Source: Sporosarcina sp. FSL K6-1508 (lineage in GTDB: Bacteria; Bacillota; Bacilli; Bacillales_A; Planococcaceae). From it: a stretch of 64,000 nt of DNA. The notes under the pieces are model-generated. The model was not told where the DNA came from and searched no databases. It was given only the letters and a program-made list of their open reading frames with translations. The stretch spans positions 4,289,001-4,353,000 of the forward strand of contig NZ_JBBOXF010000001.1 of the NCBI RefSeq assembly GCF_038007465.1. The letters run 5' to 3'. The translations under genes were made by a program, and so were the position numbers. Shown piece by piece: positions 17,479-26,771 of the stretch (position 1 is the stretch's first letter; every line of letters starts with the position of its first letter).

Positions 17479-17493
17479 AACATCCTTTTTTGG

Positions 17494-19371
17494 TCATTCC
17501 GTATAAACATGAATCACATCATCAACTGTAATCAACGTCTCGGCAGCTGGCAACTGGTATTTCACTTTTTCACCAGAACCATGCCATTCGATACGATACG
17601 TATACAATTGGCTAGTAATTTTACTTTTTGTCATCCCTGTAAGATCTGGAACTCGGTATGTCAAAGGATCTCCCCACCGGTATTCCTTTTCAATTTGCCC
17701 TTCCCTGGCCGTTACATCCGCCAGCGGAGCAATTTCTTCCATTATGCGCCCTACGATAGGTGCAGCTATAACACCACCGAACTGGACTGAGTTTTTCGGG
17801 CTATCAATCGCAAGGTAAACAAGTAATTCTGGATCATCAGCAGGTGCGAATCCGATGAATGAAACGATATAGTCACCATCTTTATAAACACCATCGACAA
17901 CTTTTTGTGCAGTCCCAGTCTTACCGCCTACACGCAGTCCATCTGTAAATGCATTACGGCCAGAACCATTTGCAACAACCGATTCAAGCGCTTCCCGAAC
18001 TTGCTTAGATGTTTCCTCACTGATGACCTGCCGCTGCATCTCAGGTTCAAATGATTGAAGCGTCTTTCCTTTATCATCTGTTATTTCCTTCACGATATAC
18101 GGACGATAAAGATAACCGCCGTTTATTGCTGCAGCGACAGCCTGCACTTGTTGGATCGGTGTGACTGATATTCCTTGACCAAATGCAGTTGTCGCTTGCT
18201 CTACAGGACCAAAAGCTTTTTCGGAAAAAAGAATTCCTTTTGACTCGCCTGCAATTCCTGATCCGGTCGATTGTCCGAAACCGAAGTCCCTAATGTATTT
18301 ATCAAGCTTTTTGCCACCTAGTCTTTGACCAATTTCAACAAATCCCGGGTTGCATGAATTTTCGACGACTTCAAGGAAGGTCTGATCCTTGTGTCCTCCT
18401 CTGCTCCAACAGCGGAGCCTCGCTTTACCTACCATCACATAACCTGGATCATAAAATTGATCCTTATGAAGATCAATGACCTTCTCTTCAAGTCCGGCAG
18501 CAAGAGTAACGATTTTAAATGTCGATCCCGGCTCGAAAGTCATCCAGACGGGTAAATTCCGATTATAAATACTTGGGTCCACATTTTGGTATTCCGCCGG
18601 ATTGAAAGTCGGCGCAGAGGCGAGCGATAGCAATTCACCCGTTTTTGGGTTCATCACAATTGCAAGCGCTTGAGTCGAGTCATACTTTTCCATCGCCTGT
18701 AATAATTCACGCTCGACAATTTTCTGTATACGTACATCGATCGTCAACTCGACATTAGCGCCTTTTTCCCCAGTCTTAAAGGCATCATCCACATGCGGGA
18801 GCGGAATTCCTTTTGCATCCGTATACAAACGAATTCTATCGCCTGTTCCTGACAGTATTTCATCATATGCATATTCGATGCCAGCTAATCCGTCACCATC
18901 ATAGCCTGTAAAGCCAATCAGCCTAGATAGTAGATCACCATTCGGGTAATGCCTGGCGAAATCGACGCCTGTATACAAACCATCTATTTGTAGACGGGCA
19001 ATTTCGTCCGCCTGCTCTTTTGTAATGTTTTTACCTTCAGGTGCCAGCTTTACCATTACCTCTTTTTTATCCATTTTCTTTTCCAATTCTTGCGCGTCCA
19101 TTCCAAGAATGGGCGCCAGCGCAGTTGCTGCACTTGTCACTTCACGATTTTGGGATGGCATGAAGTACAAGGTCGGTGCCAATCTGTTACCGACGATCAA
19201 ATCTCCATTCCTATCGACGATATCCCCGCGCATTCCGCCGAACGGAATTTCACGGTCCCAGTTCGCTTCTGCACGTCCTTTTAGTAATTCATGATCAATA
19301 ATTTGAACATGAAATAGTTTTGCAACTACCATCCCAAGACAAATAAGGAATATGACAAATACTGCTCGCAA
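17494..19371 (-). CDS. spoVD: SpoVD-type penicillin-binding transpeptidase
   Basis: 625 aa class B PBP. One N-terminal membrane segment (AVFVIFLICLGMVVA) is followed by a dimerisation domain and the transpeptidase domain with STFK (about residue 272), SCN and KTGTA motifs. A single C-terminal PASTA domain starts YRVPDLTGMTKSKI. One PASTA repeat and the location after pbpB match SpoVD, which crosslinks spore cortex peptidoglycan in the mother-cell membrane. The annotated start is TTG at 19371. A CTG at 19407, 8 nt after AAAGGTG, would restore a basic KKR segment before the membrane helix and may be the true start. Confidence 0.92.
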   Translation of the reverse strand: MRAVFVIFLICLGMVVAKLFHVQIIDHELLKGRAEANWDREIPFGGMRGDIVDRNGDLIVGNRLAPTLYFMPSQNREVTSAATALAPILGMDAQELEKKMDKKEVMVKLAPEGKNITKEQADEIARLQIDGLYTGVDFARHYPNGDLLSRLIGFTGYDGDGLAGIEYAYDEILSGTGDRIRLYTDAKGIPLPHVDDAFKTGEKGANVELTIDVRIQKIVERELLQAMEKYDSTQALAIVMNPKTGELLSLASAPTFNPAEYQNVDPSIYNRNLPVWMTFEPGSTFKIVTLAAGLEEKVIDLHKDQFYDPGYVMVGKARLRCWSRGGHKDQTFLEVVENSCNPGFVEIGQRLGGKKLDKYIRDFGFGQSTGSGIAGESKGILFSEKAFGPVEQATTAFGQGISVTPIQQVQAVAAAINGGYLYRPYIVKEITDDKGKTLQSFEPEMQRQVISEETSKQVREALESVVANGSGRNAFTDGLRVGGKTGTAQKVVDGVYKDGDYIVSFIGFAPADDPELLVYLAIDSPKNSVQFGGVIAAPIVGRIMEEIAPLADVTAREGQIEKEYRWGDPLTYRVPDLTGMTKSKITSQLYTYRIEWHGSGEKVKYQLPAAETLITVDDVIHVYTE

Positions 19372-19464
19372 TCTTTTTTTGGATTGTAATTGTATAAACG
19401 TCCGCAGCGGTTACACACCTTTCGTTTTTCTATCAACGTATGATGTGACACGGTCTGCTATTCG

Positions 19465-21669
19465 TCAGCCACCTACAATACTCTCTTCTTCGGTGTCTTC
19501 TTCTACAGGTTTATAGATTTCGGAAGGCGATTCTAACTTAATGACAACTGGATCATCAAGTCCAATAACGGACCCTTTTGACAGGCTTTGCTCAGTTACA
19601 TAGCCATCTCCGTTAATACGCAGATCAAGTCCAGATAACATTTTATATGAAAGTAACATTTTTTTCGACCATCCGGTAAAATCGGGCAATGCGGTTACAC
19701 CTTTTGTCTGCAACAGGATAATTGATCCTTCTACGAGTTTGGTACCCGCAACCGGGTATTGAATATCGATTTTTCCGCCTTCGCCAATGACTTCAGGGAC
19801 GAAGCCATCTTCCTTCAATTTTGTGCTTGCATCAGCCGAATCTTTGCCTGTATAGTCACGAACTACAGTCGGCTTCACTATCTCCTCTCCATTCGGAACG
19901 ATGTTCATATAGCGTAAACTGCTATCCATGATGGAAGTGAACAATTCTGCAACAGGATCCGAACCGGTTTTTCCAACTTTCAATTTCGGTTGCTGTACGA
20001 TGACGTACGTAATAAGCTGCGGATCATCCACCGGTGCCATTCCAAGGAATGAATAGAGGTAATTCCCGCCACCGCTTAAATAGCCTTTTCCTAAGGAATT
20101 CGGAATCTCAGCTGTACCTGTCTTCCCACCAACTGTATATCCATTAAGGGCGAACTTCTTGCCTGTCCCTTTTTCTCCAGTAATGGTCGAAGCAAGAATT
20201 TCTCTCACTTTCTTTGCCGTAGCCGCCGATATCGGACTGTCATGTTCTTCGGGCTTTTTGTCTTTCACTATTTCGCCCGTATTTGGATTGGTGATTTTGT
20301 CGATGACATACGGCTTCATCATCACACCGTTGTTCGCAATCGACGTGGCTGCCTGGATCATTTGTATCGGCGTCACCGTGGAACCTTGTCCATAAGAGGT
20401 TGTTAGCCGTTCACTAGGATAGGTATCCAAAATGACACCCGATGCTTCATGCGGCAAATCTATTCCGGTCTTATCTCCAAACCCAAATTTACGAATATAC
20501 TCAATAAATGTTTTATCTCCCACGCGTTCCAGTAGATAGGCCATGGATGTATTCGAAGATCTCTGAAAACCTTCTAAATAGGTGATTGTTCCCCAACCAG
20601 TACGGTTAACATCTCGGATTGTCTTGTCAAAAATAGTATACTGACCCGATTGGAAATAGGCACCCCCATCCCATTTTTTCTCTTCGATTGCCGCGGCTAA
20701 CGTAAACATTTTCATTGTAGAACCTGGCTCAATCGTTGTTTCAAGCGCTTCATTCAACCAGTTCTCCGTCAGTCCTTCGCGCGTATCCGGATGGAATGCC
20801 GGGCGTTGACTCATTGCTAATATTTGGCCAGTTTTCGGATCTGCCACGACCGCCACCATCTTTTTCGGCGAATATTCATTTTCCACTTGATTCATCGCAT
20901 CTTCCACGAAGTTTTGGATGGTCTTATCAAGGGTCAACTGGATTTCAAAACCGTCTTTGGCAGCAACAATTGCTTTTTCCGCTTTCGGCAGCATGAAGCC
21001 GAAGCCATCCGCTTCAAAATCCACTTTGCCATCCGAACCGCTTAACTCCTTGTTATACGTTTTCTCTAAGCCCATTTTCCCGACAGTAGATATATTTTTA
21101 TCGGCATCCTCTTCCTTCATTGCAAAGCCGATTAAATACGAAGCAAACACGCCATTCGGATAAAATCTTTTCTGGTCTTCGATAAATACGACTCCCGGCA
21201 GCTCTTTCTTTTTGATCGCCAAGACAGTCTCATTACTAATATCGCGGCCAGCTTTTCCGAATTCCACTTGATATTTACCTGTTTTTTTTGCTTCATTCAA
21301 ACGGGATAGAATTGCTTCTTTTTCAAGCGGAATATATTCGGCAAGCACTTCTGCCGTCTTCTCATTATCGATGATATGGAGCGGTTTTTTCGAACCCTTA
21401 CTTGCTTTTTCACTCAATATGGCAATTAGCCGGTAACTCAGAGTATCCGAGGCGATTAACTCCCCATTTCGGTCAACAATCGTTCCTCGTTCCGCTTTTA
21501 ATACCGATTCTCTCGCGTATTTAGACTCAGCCAGCTTTGCCATTACTTGGCCTTCCGCTTGTCCCGTTACTTGAATGAATAAAATCCTTCCAAACAAAAG
21601 GAAAAAGAGCCCTCCATAAATCAAAAACATCAGAAAGGCTCCCCATTGGAATCGAAACTTCTTTTTCAT
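19465..21669 (-). CDS. pbpB: PBP 2B, septal penicillin-binding transpeptidase
   Basis: 734 aa class B PBP. The N-terminal membrane segment is WGAFLMFLIYGGLFFLLFG, followed by a dimerisation domain and a transpeptidase domain with STMK, SSN and KTGTAE. Two PASTA domains close the protein (one from about VVRDYTGKDSADASTKL, one from ALPDFTGWSKKML). It is the essential division transpeptidase working with FtsW. The ATG at 21669 overlaps the ftsL stop (ATGA); the longer reading frame to 21735 runs back into ftsL. Confidence 0.96.
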   Translation of the reverse strand: MKKKFRFQWGAFLMFLIYGGLFFLLFGRILFIQVTGQAEGQVMAKLAESKYARESVLKAERGTIVDRNGELIASDTLSYRLIAILSEKASKGSKKPLHIIDNEKTAEVLAEYIPLEKEAILSRLNEAKKTGKYQVEFGKAGRDISNETVLAIKKKELPGVVFIEDQKRFYPNGVFASYLIGFAMKEEDADKNISTVGKMGLEKTYNKELSGSDGKVDFEADGFGFMLPKAEKAIVAAKDGFEIQLTLDKTIQNFVEDAMNQVENEYSPKKMVAVVADPKTGQILAMSQRPAFHPDTREGLTENWLNEALETTIEPGSTMKMFTLAAAIEEKKWDGGAYFQSGQYTIFDKTIRDVNRTGWGTITYLEGFQRSSNTSMAYLLERVGDKTFIEYIRKFGFGDKTGIDLPHEASGVILDTYPSERLTTSYGQGSTVTPIQMIQAATSIANNGVMMKPYVIDKITNPNTGEIVKDKKPEEHDSPISAATAKKVREILASTITGEKGTGKKFALNGYTVGGKTGTAEIPNSLGKGYLSGGGNYLYSFLGMAPVDDPQLITYVIVQQPKLKVGKTGSDPVAELFTSIMDSSLRYMNIVPNGEEIVKPTVVRDYTGKDSADASTKLKEDGFVPEVIGEGGKIDIQYPVAGTKLVEGSIILLQTKGVTALPDFTGWSKKMLLSYKMLSGLDLRINGDGYVTEQSLSKGSVIGLDDPVVIKLESPSEIYKPVEEDTEEESIVGG

Positions 21670-22037
21670 CGTCCAGGCACGACCTTTACGTTGTTCTCGT
21701 TTGGATTCAAGCCAAGCTCCTTCGCTTTCTTCCATATGCGGTCATATGTGGAATTTTCTTTTACCAGGATGGACAATTCCATATTTTGTTTTGATATTTC
21801 GGAAATTTCCTTTCCAAGCAATTGCACTTCTCTGTTTGTATCATTAATTTGAGCTTGCGTATGTAGAATCATTGTTGAGAAAAGAACAAGGATTGTTGAA
21901 AACAGCACGAATAGGAATTTCTCCCCGACAGAAAAGACTTTTCGAGAAGGTCGTATTTGAGACTGTTTTCTTGGAACTGCTGGAGTTTCAAGTTCACGTA
22001 CATATGACGCCTGGAATTTTCTCTGTTCTAATGCCAT
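21666..22037 (-). CDS. ftsL: FtsL, bitopic divisome coiled-coil protein
   Basis: 123 aa. A basic cytoplasmic tail leads to one membrane segment (FLFVLFSTILVLFSTMIL) and then a short extracellular coiled coil (residues about 68-110). Its place between rsmH and pbpB, with a four-base stop/start overlap with pbpB, is diagnostic. It partners with DivIB and DivIC in the divisome. Confidence 0.92.
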   Translation of the reverse strand: MALEQRKFQASYVRELETPAVPRKQSQIRPSRKVFSVGEKFLFVLFSTILVLFSTMILHTQAQINDTNREVQLLGKEISEISKQNMELSILVKENSTYDRIWKKAKELGLNPNENNVKVVPGR

Positions 22038-22053
22038 TCACAAATTTCCCCTT

Positions 22054-22986
22054 TCATTTCTTTTCAGCAATTCTAAGCTTAGCGGATCTTGCTCGCTTAT
22101 TCTCTTCTACTTCTTCTTCACTCGGTACAATCGGCTTCCTAGTCACCAGTTTCAATATAGGTTCCATGCCTTCCGGTATTACTGGTAAGTTCGGCGGCAG
22201 ATCTGGTAAAGAGGATGCTTCTTTAAAAATCGTTTTACACAATCTATCTTCAAGTGAATGGAACGTAATAATACTGATGCGGCCACCAGGATTTAACAGC
22301 GTGATTGCATCTGTTAAAGAATCCTCAGCTGCACCAAGTTCGTCGTTCACAGCGATTCTAACTGCCTGGAACACTCTTTTTGCAGGATGCCCCCCTGTTC
22401 GTCTTGTTGCCGCTGGGATACTTGACTTGATCAGTTCAGCAAGTTCGAAAGTTGTCTGTATTGGGGATTGCTGTCTTGCCTCTTCAACCTTGCGTGCAAC
22501 CCTTTTCGAGAATTTTTCTTCACCATAACGGAAAAAGATACGTACTAAATCTTCATATGGCCAGTCGTTAACAACTTCATAAGCTGTTAAAGGAGCATTT
22601 GTATCCATTCGCATATCAAGAGGGGCGTCTAAATTATAGCTAAATCCTCTTTCTGGTGTGTCAAGCTGTGGGGATGAAACGCCTAAGTCATAAAGAATGC
22701 CGTCAACGGCTGAAATGCCTATGCTCTCTAGTTCAGTTTTCAGGTTTCTAAAATTTGAATGAACAAAAGTTACTTGAGGGAGATAATCCTTCAATCGATC
22801 TTTTGCCACTTCAATCGCCGTCATGTCTTGATCAAAGCAAATAAGTCTGCCTTCTGACGATAATTTCTTAGCTATTTCTATACTGTGGCCTGCTCCACCC
22901 AGGGTGCAGTCAACGTATATGCCATCACTTTTTATATTGAGACCTTCGACGGCTTCATGAAGCAAAACAGTTGTATGGTTAAAAAT
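22054..22986 (-). CDS. rsmH: 16S rRNA m4C1402 methyltransferase
   Basis: About 310 aa SAM-dependent enzyme methylating N4 of C1402 in 16S rRNA. It contains VDCTLGGAGHS (SAM loop), DGILYDLGVSSPQLD, RGFSYNLDAPLDMRM and the closing RARSAKLRIAEKK. The family N-terminus is MF-HTTVLL-E. Here that sequence (FNHTTVLLHEAV) is present in frame, but the codon at the Met position is ATT (22986). The first standard start codon, TTG at 22965, would remove seven residues. I therefore extend to the ATT and flag it. Confidence 0.93.
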   Translation of the reverse strand: MFNHTTVLLHEAVEGLNIKSDGIYVDCTLGGAGHSIEIAKKLSSEGRLICFDQDMTAIEVAKDRLKDYLPQVTFVHSNFRNLKTELESIGISAVDGILYDLGVSSPQLDTPERGFSYNLDAPLDMRMDTNAPLTAYEVVNDWPYEDLVRIFFRYGEEKFSKRVARKVEEARQQSPIQTTFELAELIKSSIPAATRRTGGHPAKRVFQAVRIAVNDELGAAEDSLTDAITLLNPGGRISIITFHSLEDRLCKTIFKEASSLPDLPPNLPVIPEGMEPILKLVTRKPIVPSEEEVEENKRARSAKLRIAEKK

Positions 22987-23018
22987 TGAAACCGCCCACT
23001 TTCCATAAGTTCTAGTTC

Positions 23019-23450
23019 TTAAAAATCAAAGTCGATAATATTTTCAGCAATTTCATTGAACGATTGTTCAGATTCATCATAATAGACATCCCACAATGCT
23101 TTAGACCAAATTTCAATTCGGCCTGAAACTCCGATTACGACACAATCTTTTTCAACCTTTGCATATTGGAGCAATGATGCTGGAATATTGATGCGGCCTT
23201 GCTTGTCCAATTCAACCTCCGTTGCTCCGGAAAAGAAGAATCTTGCAAATGCACGGGCATCTTTTTTCGTCACAGGTAAAGCCTTAAGCTTTTCTTCAAG
23301 ACGTTTCCATTCATTCATCGGGTAACCGAAGAGACAGTTGTCCAAGCCGCGAGTCAAAACAAAACCGTCTCCCAAATGTTCCCGAAATTTCGAAGGAACA
23401 ATCAGACGACCTTTTATATCGACAGTATGTTGATATTCGCCCATGAACAT
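23019..23450 (-). CDS. mraZ: MraZ, transcriptional regulator of the division cluster
   Basis: 143 aa with two SpoVT/AbrB-like repeats. The N-terminus MFMGEYQHTVDIKGR and the second DKQGRINIPASLL loop are typical. In other bacteria MraZ binds repeats upstream of its own gene and regulates the division cluster. The ATG at 23450 has GGGGTG upstream; a longer frame to 23495 has no better site. It is the first gene of the cluster here. Confidence 0.95.
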   Translation of the reverse strand: MFMGEYQHTVDIKGRLIVPSKFREHLGDGFVLTRGLDNCLFGYPMNEWKRLEEKLKALPVTKKDARAFARFFFSGATEVELDKQGRINIPASLLQYAKVEKDCVVIGVSGRIEIWSKALWDVYYDESEQSFNEIAENIIDFDF

Positions 23451-23518
23451 ACTCTTCACCCCACTATATGAAATAAATGTACCACATCCCCCCACATTCC
23501 TCCACCAGTTTCATAACA

Positions 23519-23549
23519 TTTATATGTATTTCATATGAAAATGTGTCAA
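23519..23549 (-). promoter_or_regulatory. Candidate promoter of the mraZ-led division cluster
   Basis: TTGACA (23549-23544) and TATAAA (23524-23519) on the minus strand with a 19-bp spacer, about 70 nt upstream of the mraZ start. The spacer is long, so strength is doubtful. GTGGAGGA and TGGGGGGA stretches just downstream may be MraZ-binding G-rich repeats. Confidence 0.5.
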
Positions 23550-23584
23550 TAGTACTTGTTTCAGTGAGATTTTTCTGACTATAA

Positions 23585-23631
23585 AGAAAGACACCCTTGC
23601 AGCACGACTGTGCTTGCAAGGGTGTCTTTCT
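23585..23631 (-). terminator. Terminator between bshC and mraZ
   Basis: AGAAAGACACCCTTGCA and its complement form a 17-bp stem around a GC-rich loop. A TTCTTTAT tract follows on the minus strand. It lies beyond the family A repeat that follows bshC and ends the upstream transcript before the division cluster. Confidence 0.85.
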
Positions 23632-23666
23632 AAAAAGATGAGGTCAAGTTTTTCAACCTGGAGCAG

Positions 23667-23761
23667 TGTCTAGGCTCCAGCGCATAGCCCCTCGAGTCGC
23701 TTCAGTCGTTAAGTTAAAGGCAAAGAACGTCTTTATCTTAAGGCCCTCCTGCGCTTTTCTT
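23667..23761. repeat. Dispersed modular repeat, family A copy 2
   Basis: Starts TGTCTAGGCTCCAGCGC and ends CTGCGCTTTTCTT. The central part includes AGTCGCTTCAG and TTAAGTTAAAGGCAAAGAACG, closely like the copy at 41373. Confidence 0.8.
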
Positions 23762-23770
23762 ATTCAACCA

Positions 23771-25387
23771 TTATAAATAGATGATTTTGTGGGTCCCGTC
23801 CATTTCCAACGGTAATTTAAGAAGATCTTGGATAAGGGTTGGCCCATAACTATTCAAATAGGTATACGGTGTGTAAAGTCTTTCTTGCAATACACCTTCA
23901 GGGAACAGTTCCCCTTCCAGTATGGCAAATGTGCGAAGTGCAGCGTCATGCTTCAGCAAAACCGCTTCTTCCGCTTTACCTTTAAGATAATTCAATTGTT
24001 TTATGTGGAAAAGAAGATTTTTTTCAAGCAGTTCTTGCATCATAGGTCCTTGCTGATCTGCATATTCAGCAATTTTTTCGTACTGCTGCCCCAAAATCTT
24101 TTCCGTTTCATCCAAAACTGAATCAAAACGTTCATCTTGCAACCCACTGACGAATTGCTCCCGCGCAGTAAATACTGCTCCTGACATGACATCATCGACC
24201 GTCAAGGATTTTTCGTCCAACGCATGCTTTACCTGCGGCGTCACAAGTGTCATAGACATCCGCGGTACAATAATTGGCATTTTCATATCCAGATGATGGA
24301 ACGCTTCTTTCAGGACTGCCCAATAAGCAATTTCTCCAGGCCCACCAACAAAGGCAAGTACTGGGAAAACCATATCTTGCATCAGCGGTCTCGTCGCGAC
24401 ATTATTGCTTAACAGCCAAGGTTCCTCTTCAGCAATTCTGAGCATATCAGCTTTTGAAAATCGCAGTCCAGAGCTGTCATTCACGAAATAGTCATCTTTT
24501 CTTGAAAGAAGAACTCGACCCGTGTCGTGGATATAGAAAAGGTTTGCCGCATCGCTTTCAGCGCCAAGCGGAGAACCGAACCCTTTTTCTGCGAACAGTT
24601 CTTCCTTGTTCGAAATTTCTTCAGCAAGCTGAGCAGATTCTTCGATTAGAAGGGCGAAATAAGACTTTTCGAGCACTCTCAACTGTCGGGATGCCGAATC
24701 GATGAACAAAAGACCTTCCTCTTTGAAAAGCCCGTTCATAAGCCTGACGAAAAATTGTGTGAACGTTTCCTCTTGTTCTATTGCATCAAGAACTTCGTCC
24801 AACAAGTCTTTCGTATATGCAGTCTCACCAAACTTGCCGAAAATGTCTTTGACTAACGATGCCATCAATTGTTTGTCGTACTCAGCTTCCGACGCCATCA
24901 GCTTTAATACAAAATTCTCACGGTATTGATGTTTTGTTGCACGGCCTTCCATTTCCGTGTAGACATGATTAATTTCATTCAAATCATGATCTTCACCCGC
25001 AACCCAAAAGACCGGGACGACAGGTGTGCCAAGTTTCTCTCTTTGTTTTTTCGCAAGCAGGATAACCGTAATTGCTTTGTGAACGGAGTATAAGGGACCC
25101 GTTAAAATTCCCGCCTGCTGGCCTCCGATTACGGCAACTGCATTTTCTGCAAGTTCATCTATGTGCTTATATGCGCTTGCCGATATTCCAAAAGGTTCCA
25201 TAAACGAACGGATTGTTTCCGCCAGCTGACGTCTTTCAAACGTGCGGCCTGCAAGTTCTTCCAGCCTTTCGGAATAGGAACTTTCCTCATTTTCATAATC
25301 AAAAAAAGTATGTAAAAATTCTTTATCGCTCGTATACGATTGCATCACTTTATTTTTTTCTTGTAATGCGTTTGCTTCCAATTCCAT
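23771..25387 (-). CDS. bshC: BshC, bacillithiol biosynthesis cysteine-adding enzyme
   Basis: 538 aa protein (YllA in B. subtilis) that adds cysteine to glucosaminyl-malate in the last step of bacillithiol synthesis. Recognisable segments are VIGGQQAGILTGPLYSVHKA near residue 90, PVFWVAGEDHDLNEINH with the conserved histidines, and PRMSMTLV. A coiled coil lies in the C-terminal third. Length and position upstream of mraZ match Bacillus. The next gene upstream encodes a DUF3397 protein. Confidence 0.95.
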   Translation of the reverse strand: MELEANALQEKNKVMQSYTSDKEFLHTFFDYENEESSYSERLEELAGRTFERRQLAETIRSFMEPFGISASAYKHIDELAENAVAVIGGQQAGILTGPLYSVHKAITVILLAKKQREKLGTPVVPVFWVAGEDHDLNEINHVYTEMEGRATKHQYRENFVLKLMASEAEYDKQLMASLVKDIFGKFGETAYTKDLLDEVLDAIEQEETFTQFFVRLMNGLFKEEGLLFIDSASRQLRVLEKSYFALLIEESAQLAEEISNKEELFAEKGFGSPLGAESDAANLFYIHDTGRVLLSRKDDYFVNDSSGLRFSKADMLRIAEEEPWLLSNNVATRPLMQDMVFPVLAFVGGPGEIAYWAVLKEAFHHLDMKMPIIVPRMSMTLVTPQVKHALDEKSLTVDDVMSGAVFTAREQFVSGLQDERFDSVLDETEKILGQQYEKIAEYADQQGPMMQELLEKNLLFHIKQLNYLKGKAEEAVLLKHDAALRTFAILEGELFPEGVLQERLYTPYTYLNSYGPTLIQDLLKLPLEMDGTHKIIYL

Positions 25388-25482
25388 TATTCATGCCCCT
25401 TTGTCACTATCTGTATGAACAGAGTATAACATTTCATACTACCGGATTGAAAAACATACGCTTATGCAATAAACACCAGAAT

Positions 25483-25872
25483 TCATGTTACATATTCAAC
25501 GACTTTCATTACCGCTCCAGCGATCAAAAGAATAACATAGGCGGCGAATAAAACAAGGAAGTAAAATCGCCATGTTTTTCGCAAAAGCCGACCAATCCTA
25601 AATTCCTTCACTTTGCTCCGCTCAATGAAGGCATAGACAATCGCAATGATGAGTGCAATTCCCACTATGTAAACCCAGATCTCATTTCTGAAGAGCGTGT
25701 CGGATACGATGTAAACCGCAATAAACATAAATGGCGTCGTAATATCAGCTGCAACTCCAATAACAGATGCCGGAGCTTTGCCTAGCTTCCGCATGACAAT
25801 CAGGAACACAATCGTGACTATGAACGGAAACAAAATGATTGCTCCTAAAAATGCAGAGATCATTCCATTCAT
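25483..25872 (-). CDS. DUF3397-family membrane protein
   Basis: 129 aa with four hydrophobic segments (about residues 5-25, 36-55, 62-80 and 103-124). It resembles the DUF3397 proteins found beside bshC or panE in Bacillales; no activity is known. The start codon overlaps the panE stop by four bases (ATGA), so it is probably translated with panE. Confidence 0.75.
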   Translation of the reverse strand: MNGMISAFLGAIILFPFIVTIVFLIVMRKLGKAPASVIGVAADITTPFMFIAVYIVSDTLFRNEIWVYIVGIALIIAIVYAFIERSKVKEFRIGRLLRKTWRFYFLVLFAAYVILLIAGAVMKVVEYVT

Positions 25873-26771
25873 AGTCTTTCCCCTTTCCTCTCAATGGCAT
25901 ACAGCATTTGTTCAAGTGTTGAAAGAAGCGGCAACGACTTGTTGTGCCGATTTGCTTTGCGGATAACAGCAGTGACTATCGTCTCGATTTCCATCGGTCG
26001 GCCAGCTAAACGATCCACTAGCATTGACGAGCTGTTCCGTGCAGTTTTTCTGCAGACATCCGCTACGTCTTCGTACGAGAGAAACGACTGCACCTCTGGG
26101 AATGTGTCGAGCAATTCTTTATAGAGCACCTCGAAAAGCGTAAGACAATAATCATTTGTGAGCAATTCCCCATTTTTCACTTCAAGGATAGCGGTCAGCG
26201 GATTGATCATACAGTTGATGAGTACTTTGCGCATAAGAATCTGTTCTGCATCACTATGACGTCTTACCGGAAATCTGTCCGAATGTGCTTCTCCCATTAA
26301 GTTGAATGGACTGTCATCACCATAAGCAATTGCGATTGTTAACATGCCGATTCCATTATGCGCTACGGAACGGTCATCTATCCGCCGGGCTCCATGCTCG
26401 ACGGTGGCGAATGCAACATTCGGAAATTCGTTACTTTCCAAAAGTTCTACATGTCCAATCCCATTCTGAATGAACAGAACAGGATTAGTTATATGGGCTT
26501 CCTGCATTTCCGAAAGGAGATCACGGAGACCTGCATATTTGACCGCAACAATCCAAAGCGCCGTTGACGAAAGATTTCGGATATCAGTCGTTGCATCTGC
26601 GCGGTACATATCTTTTGTATTGTCTTGGTTAGTGCGCTGAATCCCCTCTGCTCGAATAAGTTCAGCCTGCTCTTCCCTTCTTACGTAAAATGTAACGTCC
26701 ATACCAGCTTCAGACAAGTACGATCCGAGCAGCAGTCCAATTGAACCTGCTCCAGCAATGATTACCTCCAT
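25869..26771 (-). CDS. panE: 2-dehydropantoate 2-reductase
   Basis: 300 aa NADPH-dependent reductase of pantothenate synthesis (ketopantoate to pantoate). The N-terminal Rossmann motif is IIAGAGSIGLLLGSYLSEAG. The C-terminal helical domain includes KVLINCMINPLTAILEVKNG, which holds the catalytic lysine region. The ATG at 26771 has AAAGGAGA upstream, which excludes a longer reading frame reaching 26882. In B. subtilis the homologue (ylbQ) also lies between rpmF and bshC. Confidence 0.92.
   Translation of the reverse strand: MEVIIAGAGSIGLLLGSYLSEAGMDVTFYVRREEQAELIRAEGIQRTNQDNTKDMYRADATTDIRNLSSTALWIVAVKYAGLRDLLSEMQEAHITNPVLFIQNGIGHVELLESNEFPNVAFATVEHGARRIDDRSVAHNGIGMLTIAIAYGDDSPFNLMGEAHSDRFPVRRHSDAEQILMRKVLINCMINPLTAILEVKNGELLTNDYCLTLFEVLYKELLDTFPEVQSFLSYEDVADVCRKTARNSSSMLVDRLAGRPMEIETIVTAVIRKANRHNKSLPLLSTLEQMLYAIERKGERL

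Noticed and set aside
21872..22528. Plus-strand 218-codon frame opposite rsmH/ftsL
   Set aside because: It is a shadow of rsmH codon usage with no ribosome-binding site or recognisable domain.
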